A stretch of 64,000 nucleotides of DNA, from positions 1 to 64,000 of the forward strand of contig CAKORG010000003.1 in NCBI GenBank assembly GCA_934101495.1, in the 5' to 3' direction. Below, piece after piece: positions 8,125-15,223 of the stretch. Every line of letters starts with the position of its first letter. Within the stretch, counting starts at the first letter, position 1. A program made the position numbers and the translations under genes. Source of the DNA: an uncultured Bacilli bacterium. GTDB taxonomy: Bacteria > Bacillota_I > Bacilli_A > RF39 > UBA660. The notes beneath the pieces were generated by a model, which saw only the letters and a list, made by a program, of their open reading frames with translations, searched no databases and was not told the DNA's origin.

Positions 8125-8878
8125 CTAAATCACCTACTTTATATACAGTCTTTTTATCTAGAAATATAGAACTTGTTTCAATGCTTTTTGTATCACCATG
8201 AAGAACTTTTATAATATTATCAATATCTAAAAGAATAGGATCATACCAAAAGTATAAAACATTATCTAAATCAAGTAATTCTAAAGCATTATAATATGGA
8301 TAAGCATACACTTTAGTGCCTTCCTTACTTTCAATAAATTTAAAATATTTATTATTAATACTTGCATTTAGTATATTATTTTCTTCTATTTTAAAGTGTT
8401 TTTCATAATTAGTAACTAAATTTCTTCTTGAATACGTAAGGGCTTTAAGTCCAAATGCATAAATAACTACTTTATTATTTGCATTTTTAACAACTAACTC
8501 TATTTCGTCTTTACTTAAATCACTAGATACTACAACACTATCTACATATTCTAAATAGTAATTTAGAGATTTACTATTATTTGCAATATGATCAAGTAAA
8601 AGTATTTTAGTAATATTTAAATTCTTTATTACATCAAGCATCCCTAAATCATCAAATATAATCCCTTTTACATGACTATTTTTAAGTATTACCTCTAGTT
8701 TATCTAGATCACTATCAGTAAGTATTCTATTTATTAAAACAAAATCATCTATATCATTTATATCAAAATATTCTTCATAACCAGTGGAAAAAAATCTAAG
8801 AGGATAAACAAGTGTTACATCCTCTTTTTTTAATTTACTTATATAATCTTTATTTGTAACTGTAACAAGCTTATTCAT
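8117..8878 (-). CDS. trhP1: U32-family-related protein, small subunit (TrhP1-like)
   Basis: A 253-residue protein lying between the methyltransferase trmR and the U32 protein trhP2, overlapping both by 8 bases. This is the position and approximate size of Bacillus YrrN/TrhP1. The sequence is weakly conserved and lacks the cysteine cluster of its partner; repeated beta-alpha units fit a degenerate TIM-barrel half. The assignment depends mainly on context. Expected role: partner in U34 hydroxylation of tRNA. Confidence 0.7.
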   Translation of the reverse strand: MNKLVTVTNKDYISKLKKEDVTLVYPLRFFSTGYEEYFDINDIDDFVLINRILTDSDLDKLEVILKNSHVKGIIFDDLGMLDVIKNLNITKILLLDHIANNSKSLNYYLEYVDSVVVSSDLSKDEIELVVKNANNKVVIYAFGLKALTYSRRNLVTNYEKHFKIEENNILNASINNKYFKFIESKEGTKVYAYPYYNALELLDLDNVLYFWYDPILLDIDNIIKVLHGDTKSIETSSIFLDKKTVYKVGDLDA

Positions 8879-9464
8879 GTTTCCAAGTACTCACTGAAAG
8901 TCCATCACCAATATCATAAAACTCGGTGTCAAACTCAGTATTTGTCTTTAAAAATTCAATATATTTTTCTATTTTTTCCACTAAACTTTTTAAGTTACCT
9001 TTATCTAATTTATTTGATTCACCAACATAGCCATGAAACTTAATATTATCGGTTATAATAGCCCCATTTGGATTTAAGAAATTTTTATATTTTTCAAAAA
9101 ATTTTGTATATTGTCCTTTAGCTGCATCGATAAATATTAAGTCGTATCTTAAATCTTCAGATAAATTAAGTTCTAATGCATCTTGATATACAACATTAAT
9201 TTTCTTATCCATGCCACATTTTTTTACATTTTTAAGACATTCCATGTATCTTGTTTCATCTCTTTCTATCGTTGTAACTGTAGTTTCTTGATTAGATGAA
9301 GCCATAAGTATTGCAGAATATCCGATTGCACTACCTATTTCTAAGACATCTTTAATATTATTATCTCTAATATATTTCATAATAAATGCTATAGATTTCT
9401 TTTCAATAATTGGTACATTATGCTCAGATGCATAATTTTCCATTTCTAATATTTGTTCTTTCAC
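8871..9464 (-). CDS. trmR: tRNA 5-hydroxyuridine methyltransferase TrmR (O-methyltransferase family 3)
   Basis: SAM-dependent O-methyltransferase, 197 residues. The SAM-binding motif I is VLEIGSAIGYSAILMA (about residues 36-51), with a downstream DLIFIDAAKGQY metal/catalytic motif typical of the catechol-OMT-like family. In Bacillus the orthologue YrrM methylates ho5U34 of tRNA to mo5U. Start: GTG 9464 is favoured because AAAGGTG precedes it at good spacing, whereas a GTG three codons earlier overlaps that site. It overlaps trhP1 and follows mltG closely, in the conserved Bacillus order. Confidence 0.85.
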   Translation of the reverse strand: MKEQILEMENYASEHNVPIIEKKSIAFIMKYIRDNNIKDVLEIGSAIGYSAILMASSNQETTVTTIERDETRYMECLKNVKKCGMDKKINVVYQDALELNLSEDLRYDLIFIDAAKGQYTKFFEKYKNFLNPNGAIITDNIKFHGYVGESNKLDKGNLKSLVEKIEKYIEFLKTNTEFDTEFYDIGDGLSVSTWKHE

Positions 9465-9475
9465 GTTTTTCACCT

Positions 9476-10528
9476 TTACTTTACATATTTTTTAACTAAA
9501 GCATTAAATTCTTCATTTGTTTTAGCAAAATATACTTTACCAGTATTAATATCCGCTACAAAATATAAGTAGTCAGTATCAGCTGGCTTTAATGCTGCAT
9601 TTATACTTCCAATAGATGGATTACAAATTGGTCCAACAGGAAGTCCAATAAATGTAGTAACTCTAGTATTATAAGGGTTTTTATCATTTAAGTCAAGTTG
9701 TGTTATAGTTTCAGTCATTTCTTTTTGAACCCCATAGTAACTTGTAACATCCATGCCAAGTGCCATATTAAGCGATAATCTCTTATAAATTACTTGTGTA
9801 ACCATAGCTCTATCACTATTTGTATTTGCTTCTTTTTCTGCAATACTAGCAACAGTTAATAGTTCATGAATATTATATTTACTATTTTCTATTTTACTCT
9901 TTAGTGGTTCTAATCTTTCATTTGTTACATTTAAAACTTTTCTTATTACTTGTTCAATACTAGTTTCTTTATAGAAATTATATGTTTCAGGATATAAATA
10001 GCCTTCTAAAGGAAAATATATATCTTCATCAAGTATATCATTAGTTAAGAACCAATAATCAGCTATTAAACCTTTCAAATATGCTTTATCACTAAGTTTT
10101 TTGATAGCTTCATCATAATCAATATTTGTTTCATTTGCAACCATTGTAACAAAATTCTTTAAAGTATCTCCCTCTTTAAAAGTTATTCTGACTTCATCTC
10201 TTTTAACATTTACTACATCACCAGTACTTAAACTAGTTATAATATCTTTAACACTCATATCACGAGAAAGTTCATAATTACCTGCCTGTAAATTTTTTTT
10301 ACCTGATAAAACTATATAGATAAATGTTGCATATTTACTTTTAATAAGTTTTGCATCTTTTAAATTTTCTACAATTTTTTCTTTACCTTCACCTTTTTTT
10401 ACAGTAAATTCCACAATATCTTTACTTTTACTAACTGGGCTAAGTAATATCATAAGGGCAATCACACTAACTAAGATTAAACCCACAATTACACTAAGTA
10501 TCACAATCAATTTTCTATTTTTTTTCAT
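9476..10528 (-). CDS. mltG: Endolytic transglycosylase MltG
   Basis: Membrane-bound lytic transglycosylase that cleaves nascent peptidoglycan strands and limits glycan chain length. The 350-residue protein has an N-terminal membrane anchor (about residues 8-30) followed by a LysM-like region and the YceG domain. The catalytic-loop motif LTVASIAEKEANTNSDRAMV contains the essential Glu, and GLPVGPICNPSIGSINAAL is the family C-terminal signature. It sits between the DUF1292 gene (ends abut) and trmR, as in Bacillus. Confidence 0.95.
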   Translation of the reverse strand: MKKNRKLIVILSVIVGLILVSVIALMILLSPVSKSKDIVEFTVKKGEGKEKIVENLKDAKLIKSKYATFIYIVLSGKKNLQAGNYELSRDMSVKDIITSLSTGDVVNVKRDEVRITFKEGDTLKNFVTMVANETNIDYDEAIKKLSDKAYLKGLIADYWFLTNDILDEDIYFPLEGYLYPETYNFYKETSIEQVIRKVLNVTNERLEPLKSKIENSKYNIHELLTVASIAEKEANTNSDRAMVTQVIYKRLSLNMALGMDVTSYYGVQKEMTETITQLDLNDKNPYNTRVTTFIGLPVGPICNPSIGSINAALKPADTDYLYFVADINTGKVYFAKTNEEFNALVKKYVK

Positions 10529-10795
10529 CTAATCACTACTTTCCTTTTTATTTAATAACATTATTATTTGTCTAAATATTTCATCTATATTCTCAAGAGT
10601 TTCAGAACTTTCTATTGGCAATATTTTTTGCACCCCATCATCTAATTCATATTTTCCAGCATAACAAATTGTATCACCAATATTATTTAACTCATTTTTA
10701 GTATAAATAATATATTCTCCATCACTTGTAGATACTTTCATAATTATTTTATATGTATCTTTATTTTTATTATCAATTATTAGCTTATTTACCAT
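10529..10795 (-). CDS. DUF1292 protein (YrzB-like)
   Basis: 88 residues, acidic, with predicted beta structure (TSDGEYIIYTKNE) and no membrane segment. DUF1292 proteins are found almost always between ruvX and mltG in Firmicutes, as here; function is unknown. It overlaps ruvX by 11 bases and abuts mltG, so it is translationally linked to both. Confidence 0.8.
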   Translation of the reverse strand: MVNKLIIDNKNKDTYKIIMKVSTSDGEYIIYTKNELNNIGDTICYAGKYELDDGVQKILPIESSETLENIDEIFRQIIMLLNKKESSD

Positions 10796-11207
10796 AATTT
10801 ACCTTCTTTAAATATGCTTCAAGTATTAAAGTTGCTGATATTATATCAGTTTTATTCTTTTTATTTATTTGTTTAAGACCATTATTTTTCATAATATTTA
10901 TAGCTTCCACAGATGTAAGTCTTTCATCCTGAAGTTCTACTTTTATGTTTTCTTCTTCAAGCATTTTTTTAAAATTTAAACTTCTTTCTGCAGCAAAACC
11001 CATGGTATTATCCATGTTTTTAGGTAGTCCCAACACAACCACGTCAATACATTTTTCTTTTATTATAAGAAGCACTTCTTTTAAAGCTTCATCATAATCT
11101 TCTCGAGCAAATCTTATAAGTTTAAAAGGACTTACTAAAGTATTTGTTTTATCACTGATGGCAACACCACATGTTGTGGTTCCTAAATCTAAACCCAAGT
11201 ATCTCAT
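10785..11207 (-). CDS. ruvX: Holliday junction resolvase-like RuvX (YqgF)
   Basis: 140-residue RNase H-fold protein. The first acidic catalytic residue lies in YLGLDLGTTTCGVAISD; conserved LGLPKNMDNTMG and LQDERLTSVEAINI follow. The family is implicated in pre-16S rRNA 5' end maturation and possibly Holliday junction processing. It is in the conserved ireB-ruvX-DUF1292-mltG block, and its ATG overlaps the ireB stop by one base, so translational coupling is likely. Confidence 0.93.
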   Translation of the reverse strand: MRYLGLDLGTTTCGVAISDKTNTLVSPFKLIRFAREDYDEALKEVLLIIKEKCIDVVVLGLPKNMDNTMGFAAERSLNFKKMLEEENIKVELQDERLTSVEAINIMKNNGLKQINKKNKTDIISATLILEAYLKKVNYGK

Positions 11208-11452
11208 TATTTACCCAAGTATGTATTAATAATTGCCATTAATACTTCAGTTCTATCAAATTTAGATAGTTTACTTCTTGAATGATTAAAAGTCGTAATA
11301 TATTTTAAATCACCAGTTGCAAGATAACCCACCAATTGATTAGTTGCATTATATCCTTTAAATTCCATTGCTTCAATTACTTCATTAATAGTCATAAGTA
11401 TTAATTCTTGTCTTAATTCTTTGACATTAAAAATAGTTGTATTATTATCCAT
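11207..11452 (-). CDS. ireB: IreB-family regulatory phosphoprotein (DUF965)
   Basis: 81-residue protein of the IreB/YrzL family (FNVKELRQELILMTINEVIE ... GYNATNQLVGYLATGDLKYITT). In Enterococcus it is phosphorylated by the PASTA kinase IreK and links cell-wall stress to metabolism. The phospho-acceptor Thr region near the N terminus (NNTTIFN) is present. ATG 11452 is preferred over an upstream GTG because GTGGGTG precedes it at the right distance. It is the first gene of the conserved operon running to trhP2. Confidence 0.9.
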   Translation of the reverse strand: MDNNTTIFNVKELRQELILMTINEVIEAMEFKGYNATNQLVGYLATGDLKYITTFNHSRSKLSKFDRTEVLMAIINTYLGK

Positions 11453-11514
11453 AAAATTCACCCACTTATATAATTAGCTCACATTAATTTTATCAAAATT
11501 CAAAAAAAATTGCA

Positions 11515-11540
11515 ATATAAAAGGATGCCAAACAGCATCC
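11515..11540 (-). terminator. Terminator of the 6S-like RNA
   Basis: Minus-strand GGATGC-TGTTTG-GCATCC hairpin (11523-11540) followed by TTTTAT, directly after the paired 3' end of the RNA. Confidence 0.75.
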
Positions 11541-11542
11541 AT

Positions 11543-11713
11543 GTAGAGATTTTCTTAAGGTACTCAACAACAGTATTACATTTGTTTATATTTTTAAAAG
11601 AAAACTTTAATACTTAATATTGTAGGAACTATAAGACTATAATTTATATTATAGAAAGGTTTGTAAAAGAGTTAATGATTAATAAACAAAATGTCTTTCC
11701 CGAAAACCTCTAC
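11543..11713 (-). ncRNA. ssrS: Candidate 6S RNA
   Basis: A 171-nt gene-free segment begins GTAGAGGTTTTC and ends GAAAATCTCTAC on the minus strand; these ends pair over 12 bp with one G-U. A second helix (CATTTTGTTTA with TAAACAAATG) lies inside, then a large AT-rich open region. A closing stem, an internal stem, a bubble and a following terminator fit 6S RNA, which sequesters vegetative RNA polymerase holoenzyme. Size is close to the usual ~190 nt. The match is structural, so a different long-stem RNA remains possible. Confidence 0.5.
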
Positions 11714-11764
11714 AACTAATACTAACAATTGAATGTGAAAAAAATGTGATAGAAATGTGAAAAT

Positions 11765-12622
11765 TTATTTTTGCTCAAATTTTGCTGAATTTTGTTTAAA
11801 AAAGTCATAATATAGCTTCATATTTTCAAGTTCCCAGAAGTTTTTTTGTGTAGCGGGAACACTATCTAAATCATATATTGTGGCACCAGTCATACCAAGT
11901 AAAAATGGTGAGTGAGTAGCAATAATGAATTGACAATTAAAGAATCTTGCAGATTCTTCTAAAAATTTAGTAAGTTTAAGTTGCATCGCTGCAGACATAC
12001 TATTTTCAGGTTCATCAAGTAAATATAAACTATTTTCTTTTATTTCAGATACAAAATACATAAGGGCAGATTCTCCATTAGATTGTTCTTTTACATCTTT
12101 ATCAAATACTCTACTTCTAACATAATTTGATGCACTTTTTCTTTTAGCATCAATTGAATTTTTCAAATTTTGATAGTCATTCATATCATCAATCGTTTTA
12201 TCTTTATTATCAAAGTATTCCCTAAATAACTTTTCTCTTTGGCTAAAGCCTCGATTATTTATTCTTCTTATATTAGATATATAATCAAATACATCATCAC
12301 TTCGTATTATTTTAGCTTCTTCAAAATATTCCATAGATGTTTCAAAATTACAATTATCCAAATACTTCATCATCATTTCCCCATGTGCTCCAAAAGAACC
12401 ATCACAATTAAGTTTATTAGCAATTATATTTAAAATTGTTGATTTTCCAGAACCATTACCACCATAAAGTATAGTTACATCACTAAACTTAATATCTTTA
12501 AATTTCTTTTTAGGAAATATTCTAAATGGATATTGATTATGAAAATATGTTCTTTTTTCATTAATTAAAATCATATTTTCAGTATTTTCACTAACTAAAC
12601 TAAATTCTTTTAAATAAATCAT
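11765..12622 (-). CDS. AAA/ABC-type ATP-binding protein
   Basis: 286 residues with Walker A GGNGSGKST (about 56-64), a degenerate signature near QSNGESALMYF and Walker B LYLLDEPENSMSA followed by a switch histidine in IIATHSPFL. This is the AAA_21/RecF-like soluble ATPase group, often found alone or in defence or nucleic-acid-maintenance loci. No membrane segment. Start at ATG 12622 follows GGTGGT. It lies next to the type III toxin-antitoxin locus, but whether they are functionally linked is unknown. Confidence 0.8.
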   Translation of the reverse strand: MIYLKEFSLVSENTENMILINEKRTYFHNQYPFRIFPKKKFKDIKFSDVTILYGGNGSGKSTILNIIANKLNCDGSFGAHGEMMMKYLDNCNFETSMEYFEEAKIIRSDDVFDYISNIRRINNRGFSQREKLFREYFDNKDKTIDDMNDYQNLKNSIDAKRKSASNYVRSRVFDKDVKEQSNGESALMYFVSEIKENSLYLLDEPENSMSAAMQLKLTKFLEESARFFNCQFIIATHSPFLLGMTGATIYDLDSVPATQKNFWELENMKLYYDFFKQNSAKFEQK

Positions 12623-12689
12623 TATAACCACCTATTTATATAATATCATATACATACATTAAAAACAAACATTTATTTGTTAAAAATAC

Positions 12690-12721
12690 AAAATAAAAAG
12701 CTCAACATGTTTAGATTGAGC
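12690..12721 (-). terminator. Terminator of antitoxin array 3
   Basis: Minus-strand GCTCAA (12716-12721) pairs with TTGAGC (12700-12705), followed by TTTTTATTTTG. Confidence 0.7.
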
Positions 12722-12842
12722 AAACAACGGGATTATTTATTACTCACACCACCCGTTAGTGAGAAACATTACCGATCGAGATCATTTATTACTCGCGCTA
12801 CTCGGAAGCGAGAAACACTTTCTGTTATACTTTTTCAAGTAC
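12722..12842 (-). ncRNA. Type III antitoxin array 3 (two 49-nt repeats, own promoter)
   Basis: Two repeats start 49 bases apart (cggg at 12728, cgag at 12777). Each contains two interleaved stems: CGGG/CCCG with CTCAC/GTGAG in the first, and CGAG/CTCG with CTCGC/GCGAG in the second. The leader resembles that of array 1. It has its own promoter and terminator but no toxin gene behind it, so it is a stand-alone antitoxin-like RNA. Confidence 0.75.
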
Positions 12843-12848
12843 ACCTAA

Positions 12849-12877
12849 ATTATACGCTGGAATAGCTACTATGTCAA
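12849..12877 (-). promoter_or_regulatory. Promoter of antitoxin array 3
   Basis: Perfect consensus on the minus strand: TTGACA (12872-12877), 17 bases, TATAAT (12849-12854). Confidence 0.85.
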
Positions 12878-12969
12878 GCAAATTGCTGCTTTGTTTTATT
12901 GCTATTATAAATTTTATAATTTTAAATAAAAAACTCAATAGTTTTCTATTATACAATTTATAGCATTTT

Positions 12970-13070
12970 CATACTGGATAACTTATTGCTCGCACCGCCA
13001 GTAAGCGATTAACATACTCGCACCGGATAACTTATTGCTCGCACCACCGGTAAGCGATTAACATTTTCAT
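12970..13070 (-). ncRNA. Type III antitoxin-like array 2 (two 49-nt repeats) after cptN
   Basis: Repeats start 49 bases apart (ctgg 12974, ccgg 13023), with interleaved stems CTGG/CCAG or CCGG/CCGG and TCGC/GCGA. The sequence is more divergent than arrays 1 and 3. No strong promoter precedes it, though TATAAT overlaps the cptN stop; readthrough from cptN is the simplest source. The downstream terminator looks degenerate. Confidence 0.65.
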
Positions 13071-13100
13071 GTGATATCATCTAATTTTTTTATCTTCGTA

Positions 13101-13595
13101 TTAATTATAAACAAGTTCAGAGTCTTTTTCCTGTTCTATCTTCATCTTTTTTTCAACTGTATCAACATCAGCTAAAAATAAATTTATACCTATTTTTTTC
13201 AATTTTAAGACTTTTTCAAAATTTAGCAAAATTTCTTTCTTAATATACTCAATTACTTTAGCAGGTTTACCATTTTCAGTTAAATGAACATGATCTATAT
13301 ATTTTTCTAAAGTAGGAAAAGCATTTTGTATTAACACTGCTGTATCTTGTCCTAGAATTTTTTGAATTAAAATAGTGTTACATTCTCCGTATTTTTTTAT
13401 TTTTTTATCACGTATTCTTTTGTATTTTTCAACTTTACTACTTAATGGAATGAACCATAGAATATCATCATCTTTTACAGTAAAATATGTAGGTCTTGTC
13501 CTCCCTCTTTCATGATTTGTCATAAGATTTTTATCTTCAACTAAATCAAAAAACTCATCTTTGATATGATATAAATAACCTGTTTTAACTTTCAT
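13101..13595 (-). CDS. cptN: Type III toxin, CptN/ToxN-family endoribonuclease
   Basis: The 164-residue protein begins MKVKTGYLYHIKDEFFDLVE at ATG 13595 behind GAGGGGGAG. The sequences GRTRPTYFTVKDDDILWFIP, LSSKVEKYK and YGECNTILIQKILGQDTAVL match CptN/ToxN family toxins. These cut RNA and are held inactive in a complex with repeated pseudoknot RNAs. Immediately upstream on the same strand are a promoter, a two-repeat antitoxin array and a terminator: the canonical antitoxin-terminator-toxin layout. Upstream in-frame codons are the antitoxin RNA, so the longer frame is not the true start. Two more arrays lie downstream. Confidence 0.9.
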   Translation of the reverse strand: MKVKTGYLYHIKDEFFDLVEDKNLMTNHERGRTRPTYFTVKDDDILWFIPLSSKVEKYKRIRDKKIKKYGECNTILIQKILGQDTAVLIQNAFPTLEKYIDHVHLTENGKPAKVIEYIKKEILLNFEKVLKLKKIGINLFLADVDTVEKKMKIEQEKDSELVYN

Positions 13596-13639
13596 TATTG
13601 TTTTCTCCCCCTCTGACAAATCAATTATAGCATAAGCCA

Positions 13640-13675
13640 CAAAAAAACTCAATACATTTTGTTGAGTTTTTAAAA
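13640..13675 (-). terminator. Attenuating terminator between antitoxin array 1 and cptN
   Basis: Minus-strand AACTCAA ... TTGAGTT followed by TTTTT. In type III systems this hairpin gives antitoxin excess over toxin mRNA. Confidence 0.75.
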
Positions 13676-13798
13676 TTTTCATCCGGAATAATTTATTACT
13701 CGCACCATCCGGGAGCGAGAAACATTGTCGACCGGAATAATTTATTACTCGCACCATCCGGGAGCGAGAAACATTTACATGCTATACTCTTTCAGCAC
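13676..13798 (-). ncRNA. cptI: Type III antitoxin array 1 (two 49-nt repeats)
   Basis: Two almost identical repeats start at 13683 and 13732 (period 49), with the motifs CCGG, CTCGC, CCGGG and GCGAG interleaved. The first and third pair and the second and fourth pair, an H-type pseudoknot. It stands between its promoter and cptN, as expected for the antitoxin. Length and copy number match the cptIN group, whose repeats are about 45 nt and roughly two in number. Confidence 0.85.
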
Positions 13799-13804
13799 AT
13801 TTAA

Positions 13805-13833
13805 ATTGTACAATAATATAATACTTTTGTCAA
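13805..13833 (-). promoter_or_regulatory. Promoter of cptI-cptN
   Basis: Minus strand TTGACA (13828-13833), 17 bases, TACAAT (13805-13810). Confidence 0.8.
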
Positions 13834-13856
13834 GAACTTTCTGATATAATTTATTG

Positions 13857-14108
13857 CTATTTAGTATTTATTTCTACAATAGTTTCTCCCAAATTCCAAT
13901 TATTTTTATAATATCTTATTACATCTTTATGCTTTCTTAAAACATTATGAACTTCTTCCGTAAGTATATTAGTACTTTTCCCATGAATAATGATAATTGT
14001 ATCATTATTCATAGCCTTATTATCCCTAATAAATTCATTTACAAGTACTTCTACCATAGAAACTATTTCTCCATGTAAATCTAGTCTAGGAGTTTTGCTT
14101 GTTATCAT
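13857..14108 (-). CDS. Stand-alone Smr-domain protein
   Basis: 83 residues with both Smr motifs: LDLHGE near residue 10 and IIHGKSTN near residue 41. Smr domains bind or nick branched nucleic acid or RNA and usually form the C terminus of MutS2; here the domain stands alone. It overlaps the PfkB gene by 23 bases on the same strand, so the two are translationally linked, although no functional link is evident. Confidence 0.8.
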   Translation of the reverse strand: MITSKTPRLDLHGEIVSMVEVLVNEFIRDNKAMNNDTIIIIHGKSTNILTEEVHNVLRKHKDVIRYYKNNWNLGETIVEINTK

Positions 14109-15024
14109 TATTATTTACCATACCAGTCTTTTTTGCATAATAATCAAGTACTTCTGATAAAGTTGGAATTGATAACCTTGAACCAATTTTAGTAACAGAT
14201 AAACCTGCTGCAATATTTGCAAGAGTTATAGTCTTTTCCATATCAAAGTTATTTGCTATACCATAAGTAAGTGCTCCATGAAATATATCACCAGCACCCG
14301 TAGTATCTACTGCATTTACTTTAAGACCTGGCATTATTTTTATTTCATTACCTACTTGATATAAACATCCTTTTTCTTCTAAAGTAATTACAATATTACT
14401 ATTTGGGTATTTATCTTGTAATTTATTATATATAGCAACTAATATACTTGGATTACTATAATCAAATTTCATACCAGTAACTGTTTCAGCAAAACCTTTA
14501 CTACATACTATATATTTAATATATTTACATAATTCAAGTAGTTCTGGTGTTACCCTGCCAGCATCAATAATACTAATTGCATTTTGATATTTACTAATTG
14601 CATTTTGACTAGCACCATAATCATGTCCATCAGTAAAAATAATATCTGGAGTAAAATCATAACTCAGTTTTTTTAATGCTGGATGTTCTGTTGCAACATT
14701 AAATACAGTCCTAGAACCATTTTTTTTATTTATAAGGATAAATGATAAAGACGTATCTTTATCATAACTAGTTTCTATATAATCTGTATTTACATGTATA
14801 TCTTGAAACTCTTTTTTAATATTTGTTCCAAAATCGTCAGAACCAACAGTACTTGCAATAACTGTATCAATACCCCATTTACCCAGTAGGTAGGCCGCAT
14901 TTGATGCAGGACCACCACCAGCACTATATTTTTCATTATATCTATATTTAGTATTTTCAATTGGATAATCATCTACTGGAACAGTTATATCCCAGCTTGA
15001 ATGACCTATACATAATATTTTCAT
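14086..15024 (-). CDS. PfkB-family carbohydrate kinase
   Basis: 312 residues, ribokinase fold. The N-terminal substrate motif GGGPASNAAYLLGKWG (about 36-51) and the catalytic DTTGAGDIFHGALTYG (about 237-252), with the catalytic Asp in GAGD, are both present. Phosphorylates a sugar or nucleoside at the expense of ATP; the substrate cannot be read from sequence. ATG 15024 is preferred to 15033 because AAAGGA is too close to the latter. No sugar transporter neighbours it; a GC-rich segment lies just upstream. Confidence 0.85.
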   Translation of the reverse strand: MKILCIGHSSWDITVPVDDYPIENTKYRYNEKYSAGGGPASNAAYLLGKWGIDTVIASTVGSDDFGTNIKKEFQDIHVNTDYIETSYDKDTSLSFILINKKNGSRTVFNVATEHPALKKLSYDFTPDIIFTDGHDYGASQNAISKYQNAISIIDAGRVTPELLELCKYIKYIVCSKGFAETVTGMKFDYSNPSILVAIYNKLQDKYPNSNIVITLEEKGCLYQVGNEIKIMPGLKVNAVDTTGAGDIFHGALTYGIANNFDMEKTITLANIAAGLSVTKIGSRLSIPTLSEVLDYYAKKTGMVNNNDNKQNS

Positions 15025-15055
15025 TAATATCATTTCCTTTCGTTACTATTGAATA

Positions 15056-15139
15056 TCAAAACTTATTTTTTGTTAACTTTCGCTGGCGCACTGCCACGCC
15101 TGCACTAACCGCAGACGCGGCAGCCTTTTGTTCTACCAT
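15056..15139 (-). CDS. Possible 27-residue peptide in a GC-rich segment
   Basis: ATG 15139 behind AGAAGGAAG opens a frame encoding MVEQKAAASAVSAGVAVRQR then KLTKNKF. Base composition is unlike the rest of the window, and a strong hairpin (15091-15123) lies inside it. It may be a chance frame within a structural DNA or RNA element. Confidence 0.2.
   Translation of the reverse strand: MVEQKAAASAVSAGVAVRQRKLTKNKF
15091..15123 (-). other. 13-bp GC-rich hairpin downstream of the surface-protein gene
   Basis: On the minus strand CTGCCGCGTCTGC, loop GGTTAGT, GCAGGCGTGGCAG pairs fully with two G-U pairs. It lies about 100 bases after the stop codon at 15224. It has no T-run, so it is not an ordinary terminator. 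A hairpin or cruciform at this place is known after variable repeats of diversity-generating retroelements; that role here is inference. Confidence 0.55.
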
Positions 15140-15223
15140 AATTTACTGCTTCCTTCTTGCCTCTGCTTAATTTTGTCGCGGCTTGCCTAGCACGCGGACG
15201 CGCGAAGGCAATGGCCTAAAGTA

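Noticed and set aside
12720..13790. Regularly spaced repeats as a CRISPR array
   Set aside because: Only two repeats per array, 49-nt period including the whole sequence, paired stems and a following ToxN-family gene; no spacers and no cas genes.
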